Part shown: one piece after another, positions 15,256-21,700 of the stretch | How positions within the stretch are numbered: position 1 is the stretch's first letter | Layout of the letters: each line of letters starts with the position of its first letter | Origin: Phil1 sp964600045 | GTDB lineage: Bacteria; Bacillota; Clostridia; Christensenellales; CAG-138 | DNA length: 24,731 bases | Assembly: GCA_964600045.1 (NCBI GenBank) | Contig: CAZRHS010000022.1 | Span: forward strand, 1 to 24,731 | Reading direction: 5' to 3' | Program-made: the position numbers and the translations under genes | The notes under the pieces: generated by a model | Told to the model about the DNA's origin: nothing | What the model saw: the letters and a program-made list of their open reading frames with translations, nothing else | The model's database searches: none

Positions 15256-16698
15256 TTAACGACCGATAGTAACATCCTCAACAAAGAGATGCCTTACGGT
15301 CTGCTCACCCTGGGGCTGAACCGCGGGAGCGGCAGCCTTGGGCTCTTCCTTGGGAGCGGGATTGTTGCGCTGCTCAAAGAACTTCATGGCAACCTGCGGG
15401 AACAGAGCGTAGCTGAGTACATCCTCTTCCTGGCGCATAACATCCTTTATCTCCTCGCGATACTTATCAAGCTCGGGCTTGAGCAGATCCGCGGGACGGC
15501 AGGTAATAACCTCCGCATCGCCTATGGCCTTCCTGCGCACTTCCTCGTTTACCTTTCCGGGCAGAGCACCGTATTCGCCGCGCAGCAGAGCCTTTGATTC
15601 CTTGGAGAAGGTTTTGTACCTTCCGCCGGCAACCACATTAAGCACGGCCTGAGAGCCGACTATCTGGCTGGTGGGGGTTACGAGCGGAGGATAACCAAAG
15701 TCCTCACGCACGCGGGGTATCTCGGCAAGCACATCGTAATACTTATCCTCGGCATGCAGCTGCTTGAGCTGGCTGATAAGGTTTGAAAGCATTCCGCCGG
15801 GCACCTGATAAATAAGGGTGTTGGTATCAACGCTGAGTACCTTGGGATCAAGATAACCCTCGTTCTTAAGCTTCTGGGCAACGCCGCGGAAATGCTTTGC
15901 CGCAACAGCCATCTTTTCAAGGTCAAGGCCGGTATCGTACTCGGTTCCCTTAAGGGTTGCCACAAGGGACTCGGTAGCGGGCTGGCTGGTGCCGTTGGCA
16001 AGGGGGCTGAGCGCGCAGTCCACTATATCAACGCCCGCCTGCACGGCCATAAGGTAGGTCATGTCGCCGGTGCCGGTGGTATTGTGGGTATGCAGATGGA
16101 TAGGCACGCTTACTTCCTGCTTAAGCCTCTTAACAAGGGAATAAGCCTCATAGGGCAGCAGCAGGTTTGCCATATCCTTTATGCATATTACATCCGCGCC
16201 CATCTGCTCCAGTTCCTTAGCTACCTTTACAAAGTAGTCCTCGCTATGCACGGGGCTGATGGTGTAGCTTATGGCGGGCTCGCAGATTCCGCCGTATTTC
16301 TTGGTATACTTTATGGCGGCCTCAAGGTTTCTTACGTCGTTAAGGGCATCGAATATCCTTATAACGTCTATGCCGTTCTCTATTGCCTTGCGGCAGAACT
16401 GCTCAACAACGTCGTCCGCGTAATGCTTATAGCCCAGTATGTTCTGGCCGCGGAAAAGCATCTGCAGCTTGGTATGCGGAAGCGCTTTTCTAAGCTTTCT
16501 GAGCCTGTCCCAGGGATCCTCATTAAGGAAACGGAGGCAGCTGTCAAACGTTGCTCCGCCCCAGCACTCCAAGGACCAGTAGCCGATGCTGTCCAGCACC
16601 TCGCACGCGGGGAGCATATCCTCTATACGCATACGGGTAGCAGCCTGAGACTGATGTGCGTCTCTTAAAATAGTATCTGTAATCTGTATTTTGCTCAT
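15256..16698 (-). CDS. oadA: Oxaloacetate decarboxylase alpha subunit (carboxyltransferase)
   Basis: 480 residues. This is the biotin-dependent carboxyltransferase that moves CO2 from oxaloacetate to biotin. The TIM barrel carries metal ligand D13 in TDTILRDAHQSQAATRMR, the active-site K174 in ICIKDMANLL, and H203/H205 in HLHTHNTTGTGDMTYL. Pyruvate carboxylase subunit B and transcarboxylase 5S share this fold, but the adjoining gamma, beta and carrier genes favour a Na+-pumping decarboxylase with oxaloacetate as substrate. The chain stops after an Ala/Pro linker (about 443-464) without a biotin domain, which fits the separate carrier gene. GGGAGG lies seven bases before ATG. It is the last gene of the operon; a terminator follows. 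Confidence 0.93.
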   Translation of the reverse strand: MSKIQITDTILRDAHQSQAATRMRIEDMLPACEVLDSIGYWSLECWGGATFDSCLRFLNEDPWDRLRKLRKALPHTKLQMLFRGQNILGYKHYADDVVEQFCRKAIENGIDVIRIFDALNDVRNLEAAIKYTKKYGGICEPAISYTISPVHSEDYFVKVAKELEQMGADVICIKDMANLLLPYEAYSLVKRLKQEVSVPIHLHTHNTTGTGDMTYLMAVQAGVDIVDCALSPLANGTSQPATESLVATLKGTEYDTGLDLEKMAVAAKHFRGVAQKLKNEGYLDPKVLSVDTNTLIYQVPGGMLSNLISQLKQLHAEDKYYDVLAEIPRVREDFGYPPLVTPTSQIVGSQAVLNVVAGGRYKTFSKESKALLRGEYGALPGKVNEEVRRKAIGDAEVITCRPADLLKPELDKYREEIKDVMRQEEDVLSYALFPQVAMKFFEQRNNPAPKEEPKAAAPAVQPQGEQTVRHLFVEDVTIGR

Positions 16699-16728
16699 CA
16701 GTATTCCTCCCTGATCAGTTGCCGCAAA

Positions 16729-17919
16729 TTAATAGTACAGCGCAAGCAGTACGCCCGCGGCTATGGCAGAACCTATAACGCCGGCCACGTTCGGACCCAT
16801 TGCATGCATAAGCAGGTAGTTGCCGGGCTTTTCCTTCTGGCCGACAACCTGGGAAACACGCGCCGCCATAGGCACGGCGGAAACGCCCGCGGAACCGATA
16901 AGCGGATTGATCTTGCCGCCGGAAAGCTTATTCATAAGCTTGGCTATAAGCAGGCCGCCAACGGTGCCGAACGCGAACGCGCACACGCCCATTATCAGTA
17001 TGCCGATAGTCTGCCAGGTAAGGAATATATCCGCGGTAGCGGTAGCGCCGACGGAAACACCCAGGAATATTGTAACAATATTCATAAGCTCGTTCTGGGC
17101 GGTCTTGGAAAGCCTTTCCACAACGCCGCACTCTCTAAGCAGGTTACCGAACATAAGCATGCCGATAAGCGGTGCCGCGGAGGGAACAAGCAGAGACACG
17201 AATATGGTAACAACGATGGGGAAAACTATCTTTTCGGTCTTTGAAACCGGCCTCAACTGCTCCATGACTATGCAGCGTTCCTTCTTGGTGGTAAGGGCCT
17301 TCATTATAGGCGGCTGAATTACCGGAACAAGAGCCATGTATGAATACGCGGCAACGGCGATAGGTCCAAGCAGCTGGGGAGCAAGCCTCAACGTTACATA
17401 TATGGCGGTAGGACCGTCCGCGCCGCCGATTATGCCTATTGAGGAGGCTTCCTTAACGCCGAACTGGAACGCATCCGGGAACAGGGCGGAAAGGCCCAGC
17501 GCTCCCATGAACGCCGTGAATATACCAAGCTGAGCGCCCGCGCCCATGAACAGGGTCTTGGGGTTTGCGATAAGGGGACCGAAGTCCGTGCCGGCACCTA
17601 CACCCATGAATATAAGGCAGGGATAAATGCCAAGCTTAATGCCCAGGTACAGATAGTCTATAAGACCGCCCTGATCGCTGAGCGCCGCCCAGTCAACATG
17701 ACCGCCGGCAAAAAGCTCGCGGTGATACATCTCCGCGCCGGGCAGGTTGGTAAGCAGCATGCCGAAGGCTATCGGCAGCAGCAGCAAGGGCTCAAACTTC
17801 TTTACGATGGCCAGGTACATAAGCACCAGGGAAATGGCAATCATTATCAGAACCCTGGGGTCCTCGGCTATCATAGAAAAGCCTGTTTGCAAGAAAAAGT
17901 TTTGTAATGCTTCTCCCAT
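16729..17919 (-). CDS. oadB: Sodium ion-translocating decarboxylase beta subunit
   Basis: 396 residues, very hydrophobic, with roughly ten membrane segments. OadB/GcdB/MmdB decarboxylates carboxybiotin and couples it to outward movement of Na+. The family signatures are visible: GIIGGADGPTAIYVTLRLA, whose aspartate is implicated in Na+ binding, and NPLIGSAGVSAVPMAARVSQ near the C-terminus. The N-terminal part contains the long loop GGHVDWAALSDQGGLIDYLYLG found in these proteins. Length is normal. AAAGGAG is six bases before ATG. The gene lies between the biotin carrier (40-base gap) and the alpha subunit (30-base gap). Confidence 0.96.
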   Translation of the reverse strand: MGEALQNFFLQTGFSMIAEDPRVLIMIAISLVLMYLAIVKKFEPLLLLPIAFGMLLTNLPGAEMYHRELFAGGHVDWAALSDQGGLIDYLYLGIKLGIYPCLIFMGVGAGTDFGPLIANPKTLFMGAGAQLGIFTAFMGALGLSALFPDAFQFGVKEASSIGIIGGADGPTAIYVTLRLAPQLLGPIAVAAYSYMALVPVIQPPIMKALTTKKERCIVMEQLRPVSKTEKIVFPIVVTIFVSLLVPSAAPLIGMLMFGNLLRECGVVERLSKTAQNELMNIVTIFLGVSVGATATADIFLTWQTIGILIMGVCAFAFGTVGGLLIAKLMNKLSGGKINPLIGSAGVSAVPMAARVSQVVGQKEKPGNYLLMHAMGPNVAGVIGSAIAAGVLLALYY

Positions 17920-17959
17920 TTTGCTCTCCTTTCAATCGGATTGGCAAAGGCTAAGCCAA

Positions 17960-18337
17960 TCAGCCGATTACCAGCAGGCAATCGCCGGAATTAACGGTGG
18001 CACCCTTGGTGGTGTTTATAGCTACGACCTTGCCGGATGCGGGAGCGAAAATCTCGTTCTCCATCTTCATGGCCTCAAGAATTATAACAACATCATCCGC
18101 CTTTACGGTGTCGCCTACATTGACCTTAATATCAAGAATATTGCCGGGCATGGGAGCGGTTACCTTGGTCTGGCCGGCAGCGGCGGCAACGGGTGCGGCG
18201 GGAGCTGCAGGGGCAGCAGCGGGTGCTGCGGGAGCGGCCGCGGGCGCGGCAACGGGCGCCTGGGAAGGCTGAGAAACCTCTTCAACTTCGATATCATAAG
18301 AAGTACCGTTTACGTTTACGATAAACCTACGTGCCAT
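17960..18337 (-). CDS. Biotin carrier subunit of the sodium pump decarboxylase
   Basis: 125 residues. After a short N-terminal segment (1-22) comes an Ala/Pro linker (28-54), then a biotinyl domain (about 58-125) with the canonical EAMKMENEI; K91 is the predicted biotinylated lysine. The free carboxybiotin arm would carry CO2 from the alpha subunit to the membrane beta subunit, where decarboxylation drives Na+ export. In many oxaloacetate decarboxylases this domain is fused to the alpha subunit; here it is a separate protein, as in methylmalonyl-CoA decarboxylase. A biotin ligase must act in trans; none is in the window. AGGAGG lies ten bases before ATG. Confidence 0.95.
   Translation of the reverse strand: MARRFIVNVNGTSYDIEVEEVSQPSQAPVAAPAAAPAAPAAAPAAPAAPVAAAAGQTKVTAPMPGNILDIKVNVGDTVKADDVVIILEAMKMENEIFAPASGKVVAINTTKGATVNSGDCLLVIG
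18176..18256 (-). repeat. Ala/Pro-coding low-complexity tract
   Basis: This tract encodes residues 28-54 of the biotin carrier, almost only Ala and Pro in short units such as APAAPA. The DNA is G/C-rich and internally repetitive, so the linker length could vary between strains. A shorter tract of the same kind occurs in the neighbouring gamma-subunit gene (codons about 43-59). Confidence 0.75.
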
Positions 18338-18397
18338 TTTTATTAATCCTCCTAGAAATTTAATTTGTCTTTTTTGCTCTTATAAAGATCCCGGCGC

Positions 18398-18709
18398 TTA
18401 AAGCTTGGTGATCTTGGTAAAACGGAAGCCGTTGGCCTCGCTGCCGGTATAAGCGGCGATGGCAGCCGCGACAGCAGCATCAAATGCCGCGCGATCTACA
18501 TCATGCGGGTATTGCACGCCATCGGCGGCACTAACCGCGGCGGCGGCAGGTGCGGCAGGAGCTGCAGCGGGTTCGGCGGCGGACTTTTTGCCTGCGGCGG
18601 TCGCTATAGCGCCCATAATTTTAATGATAATCACCAGCAGAAACAGCCCGATAAATACCGTGCCCATACCCAGTACAAGTACAAACCATGGGTTCTCGAT
18701 AAGTTCCAT
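18398..18709 (-). CDS. oadG: Sodium pump decarboxylase gamma subunit (OadG-like)
   Basis: 103 residues. One membrane helix (about 8-34, PWFVLVLGMGTVFIGLFLLV) is followed by an Ala/Pro-rich linker (about 43-62) and a short C-terminal stretch that ends basic. This is the layout of OadG, the small anchor that holds the alpha subunit to the membrane beta subunit in Na+-translocating decarboxylases. Sequence conservation in this family is low, so the call rests on topology plus its place first in an operon with biotin carrier, beta and alpha genes. The ribosome site AAAGGAG is ten bases before ATG. Confidence 0.85.
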   Translation of the reverse strand: MELIENPWFVLVLGMGTVFIGLFLLVIIIKIMGAIATAAGKKSAAEPAAAPAAPAAAAVSAADGVQYPHDVDRAAFDAAVAAAIAAYTGSEANGFRFTKITKL

Positions 18710-18736
18710 TGAGACAGTTCTCCTTTCTAAGCGTTA

Positions 18737-18742
18737 ATTATA
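18737..18742 (-). promoter_or_regulatory. Candidate -10 box for the decarboxylase operon
   Basis: The region 18710-18890 separates the rluB terminator from the first decarboxylase gene, so a promoter is expected. A perfect TATAAT is present 28 bases before the gamma-subunit start codon, but I find no hexamer close to TTGACA at 16-18 bases upstream of it. The promoter may depend on an activator or lie elsewhere in this A/T-rich stretch. Confidence 0.4.
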
Positions 18743-18887
18743 AAATAATTCTTTGCCGGGTCGTGTGATATAAGCAAACATTTGATTTACATATACCATC
18801 AACCCCGCCCATTTTCTTTTATTCTTCATAACATTCTTTTTTCCTGCAACGATTTCAAATAAATTTTGCGTAAATTTTCTGTTAAGA

Positions 18888-18928
18888 CCAAAAAAGCCCG
18901 AGATTGCTAAAAAATTCGCATTCGGGCT
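18888..18928 (-). terminator. Intrinsic terminator after rluB
   Basis: On the minus strand AGCCCGA (18928-18922) pairs perfectly with TCGGGCT (18901-18895), with an A/T-rich loop, and is followed by a run of six T. It ends the operon that carries the fusion RNase, the M50 protease, scpA, scpB and rluB. Confidence 0.88.
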
Positions 18929-18955
18929 AGTCAAAAATATTATATTCGGTTGTGT

Positions 18956-19666
18956 TTATTCCGTTCCTTTAAGGGCTGCAAGCTCGGCTTCACTGAGCAG
19001 CCTGTATTCGCCCGGCTGCATAAAGCCTATCGACACCGGGCCCTCCTTTGTGCGCTTAAGCACAAGCGTTTGATGGCCCACCGCTTCAAGCATTCGCCTT
19101 ATCTGGCGATTGCGCCCTTCGTGAATTGTTATGTCAAAAGAAGTGTTCCCGTTATGCAGGGCGTGCACCTGCGTTACGGTTGCGGGGCTTGTAACCCCGT
19201 CGCCTATATCAACACCATGCTCAAGCTTAGCTATTTCCGCGTTTGTAAGCACGCCGTCGCACACGGCATGGTATGTTTTATTCACGACAAATTTGGGATG
19301 GGTAAGCTTATAGGCAAGCTCACCGTCGTTCGTCATAAGAAGCAGGCCCTCGGAATCGTAGTCAAGCCTGCCTACGCTGTAAAGCCTATAGGGCACATTC
19401 TTGAACGAGTCCATTATGGTCGCGCGGCCTTCGGGATCCGAAGAGGTGCACATAACCCCGCGCGGCTTATAATAGGCATATACAACCCTTTCCTCCGCGC
19501 ATTTAAGCACCCTGCCATCGTATTCAACCCTGTCGTTTGTGGGATCTACAACGGTTCCTATGGTCGCGACAAGCCCATTTACCTTAACGAGCCCCGCCGC
19601 TATATATTCTTCGCATTTTCTTCTGGAGGCAACTCCGGCCTCCGCCATAAATTTTTGCAGCCGCAT
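18956..19666 (-). CDS. rluB: 23S rRNA pseudouridine synthase, RsuA/RluB family
   Basis: 236 residues. Residues 1-60 form an S4 RNA-binding domain (RLQKFMAEAGVASRRKCEEY), and the rest is the RsuA/RluB/RluE catalytic domain. The catalytic aspartate is D102 in GRLDYDSEGLLL, and NRQIRRMLEAVGH is the conserved C-terminal motif. RluB makes pseudouridine at 2605 (E. coli numbering) of 23S rRNA; RsuA modifies 16S rRNA. Position after scpB is the usual Firmicute location of rluB and supports that choice, but the exact target base is inferred. The start ATG has GGGGAG seven bases upstream. A terminator follows 28 bases after the stop, so this is the last gene of its operon. Confidence 0.92.
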   Translation of the reverse strand: MRLQKFMAEAGVASRRKCEEYIAAGLVKVNGLVATIGTVVDPTNDRVEYDGRVLKCAEERVVYAYYKPRGVMCTSSDPEGRATIMDSFKNVPYRLYSVGRLDYDSEGLLLMTNDGELAYKLTHPKFVVNKTYHAVCDGVLTNAEIAKLEHGVDIGDGVTSPATVTQVHALHNGNTSFDITIHEGRNRQIRRMLEAVGHQTLVLKRTKEGPVSIGFMQPGEYRLLSEAELAALKGTE

Positions 19667-19701
19667 AATATTACTCCCCGCGTTTCTGCCGAAACAGTGA
19701 T

Positions 19702-20259
19702 TTAAGCCTCTTCATCATTGGGTTGTTTTGCTTCTTCGTCGACAGATTCAAGCTCGCCCAGCTGCGGCAGTTCGCTAAGCGACCTTATGCCGAAATGCCT
19801 TAAAAAAGCATCGGTTGTACCAAGCAGCATAGGCCTGCCTATTACGTTTTTGCGCCCCAATTCCTTTATCATGCCAAGCTTAAGCAGCTGGCTTACGGCA
19901 TATTCGCACCTTACCCCGCGCACGGCCTCTATATCCGCCCTTGTTACGGGCTGGCGATAGGCTATTACCGAAAGGGTTTCGAGCATGGACTGGGAAAACG
20001 ACTTTGACTGCACCGGCTGCACAAGCTCCTCAACATAGCGCGAGTATTCCTTATTGGACACAAGCTGCATTGTTTCCGCCGTAATAAACAGCTGCACGCC
20101 GCGCTTTTCGCGCTTATACAAGGCGTCCATACTGCTTATTATATGCTCCATTTCTATATCCGTTACGCCTATGGCCCGCTGCAGCTCTATTATGGGCACA
20201 GGATCGCCCGATACAAACAATATGCATTCTATCGCGCCCATGCGCTCATCGTATTCCAA
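19702..20259 (-). CDS. scpB: Segregation and condensation protein B
   Basis: 185 residues, normal for ScpB, the two-winged-helix partner that dimerises and binds the ScpA centre in the SMC complex. Recognisable segments are ECILFVSGDPVPI (11-23), LSVIAYRQPVTRADIEAVRG and IGRPMLLGTTDAFLRHFG. I take the TTG at 20257-20259 as the start because GGGGGAG lies six bases upstream; the next ATG (20239-20241) would remove six residues and has no comparable site. The last 25 residues are acidic and low in complexity. Follows scpA by 20 bases; rluB starts 35 bases after its stop. Confidence 0.95.
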   Translation of the reverse strand: MEYDERMGAIECILFVSGDPVPIIELQRAIGVTDIEMEHIISSMDALYKREKRGVQLFITAETMQLVSNKEYSRYVEELVQPVQSKSFSQSMLETLSVIAYRQPVTRADIEAVRGVRCEYAVSQLLKLGMIKELGRKNVIGRPMLLGTTDAFLRHFGIRSLSELPQLGELESVDEEAKQPNDEEA

Positions 20260-20279
20260 TGCGTTCTCCCCCTGCGTTT

Positions 20280-21038
20280 TTATTCGTCCATATATTCGGC
20301 ATCGGCATCGTTTTCCTTAAGCGTGCCGGCGGTTATCGTTATGGTGCCGTACGGTTTGGATTGCTTCAGCACTATTTCCTGGCGCGCTATCATTTCAAGA
20401 AGAGCCATAAAGGTGACTATCTTTTCAAGCTTAACGCTTGTTTCCTCAAAAAGCTCCTCAAACTTTACGCTTTGCTTTTGCTTCAGCTTTGCGCGTATTT
20501 TTACAAGCTGAGACCTTACCGTATATTTATCCGCGTCTACCTTTTTTGCAATTTCCGGTATGCTTCCCTGCGTTTCCTCGCGATTGAGCACGGCCATAAA
20601 CGCGGCGAAGAGTTCTTCCGTTGTGGCCGCACCAAGTTCATACTCCTGCGGAGGCAAATTGAATTCCTCCGGCAGCCGTGAGTACACGCCCTGCATACCC
20701 TCGCTCAACTCGTTCAGCTTTTCGCCTGCCTGCTTGAAAAGCTTATATTCCTTGAGTTGGCGAACCAGTACCTCCTCGGGGTCCTCTTCCTCCTCGGTTT
20801 CCTTGGGCGGTTTTGGCAGAAGCGAGCGCGATTTTATATACACAAGCGTTGCCGCCATGGTCAAAAACTCGCTGGCCGTATCCATATCAAGCTCATCGAG
20901 CTCTTCCATGAGCGAAAGATACTGATTAGTGATTTCGGATACGAATATATCCTTTATATCCACCTTTGCCTGCTCAATAAGATGCAGCAGCAGGTCAAGC
21001 GGACCATCAAATTCCTTAAGATGAACTTCGTACGCCAT
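20280..21038 (-). CDS. scpA: Segregation and condensation protein A (kleisin)
   Basis: 252 residues. ScpA is the kleisin subunit that bridges SMC heads and works with ScpB in chromosome condensation and origin segregation on the nucleoid. The N-terminal signature FDGPLDLLLHLIEQAKVDI (9-27) is clear, followed by the helical N-domain that binds the SMC neck, an acidic central stretch (TEEEEDPEE near 100-108) and a C-terminal winged helix. Length is normal for the family. It sits 11 bases after the M50 gene and 20 bases before scpB, as expected for an operon. The GGTGA in front of ATG is a modest ribosome site. Confidence 0.96.
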   Translation of the reverse strand: MAYEVHLKEFDGPLDLLLHLIEQAKVDIKDIFVSEITNQYLSLMEELDELDMDTASEFLTMAATLVYIKSRSLLPKPPKETEEEEDPEEVLVRQLKEYKLFKQAGEKLNELSEGMQGVYSRLPEEFNLPPQEYELGAATTEELFAAFMAVLNREETQGSIPEIAKKVDADKYTVRSQLVKIRAKLKQKQSVKFEELFEETSVKLEKIVTFMALLEMIARQEIVLKQSKPYGTITITAGTLKENDADAEYMDE

Positions 21039-21049
21039 CCGTTCACCGC

Positions 21050-21691
21050 CTATATAAGGCTCAGCACAAGCCTGAGCAGGCTTATTACGGGCATCATCAC
21101 CCAGCTTACAAGGGTGTTTAGGAAGTGCGTGCGCGAATTGAGCAGCAGCACAGCAATAAGTATAACGTAGCTATACCTTTCAAGGAAGCTGAAAACCTTA
21201 TATGTTTTGCCGTTCAGGAACAGGCACTGAACTACCCTGTAGCCGTCAAGCGGCGGGATAGGCAGCAGGTTAAATACCGCAAGGCTGAAATTTATGACAT
21301 AGCAATATTGCACCATGGTATTGAGAATATCGTTTGAGTAAGGCAGCAGAGCAAGCACAAACCACAATATCATAAACAGCGCGCCGAGAATTAAATTAAC
21401 AATTATTCCCGCAAGGGAAACAATCAGCTCATCCGTTCTGGGCTTTTTGAAATTGCGGGTATTTACGGGCACGGGCTTAGCCCAGCCGAAGCCAAGTATA
21501 ACAAGCGATATAAAGCCTATCAGGTCTATATGCGCAAGCGGGTTAACCGTCATGCGGCCAAGGTTTCTTGCCGTTGGGTCGCCGCGCTTATACGCCGCGT
21601 AAGCATGGGCCCATTCGTGGAACGAAAGCCCCACCAATATGCCCGGCAGGCTATATAACGCATCTATAACATAGCTTAATAAGCTGCTCAT
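21050..21691 (-). CDS. Site-2-protease-type M50 membrane metalloprotease
   Basis: 213 residues, hydrophobic almost throughout, with several predicted membrane segments (about 10-24, 55-72, 88-116, 128-145, 174-186, 194-212). The zinc-binding HEWAH sits at 25-29 in the first segment and the third ligand D149 lies in NLLPIPPLDG (141-150). This is the compact YwhC/Rv-type M50 family without a PDZ domain, members of which cut substrates inside the membrane; the substrate here is unknown. The ribosome site GGAGG begins within the upstream stop codon region, only four bases from ATG. Its place just before scpA-scpB-rluB is a common arrangement in Firmicutes and is more useful for identification than for function. 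Confidence 0.92.
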   Translation of the reverse strand: MSSLLSYVIDALYSLPGILVGLSFHEWAHAYAAYKRGDPTARNLGRMTVNPLAHIDLIGFISLVILGFGWAKPVPVNTRNFKKPRTDELIVSLAGIIVNLILGALFMILWFVLALLPYSNDILNTMVQYCYVINFSLAVFNLLPIPPLDGYRVVQCLFLNGKTYKVFSFLERYSYVILIAVLLLNSRTHFLNTLVSWVMMPVISLLRLVLSLI

Positions 21692-21700
21692 CCGTCCTCC

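Noticed and set aside
18734..18829. 31-codon small ORF upstream of the decarboxylase operon on the minus strand
   Set aside because: No good ribosome site, overlaps the candidate -10 box, and a longer version would run through the rluB terminator.
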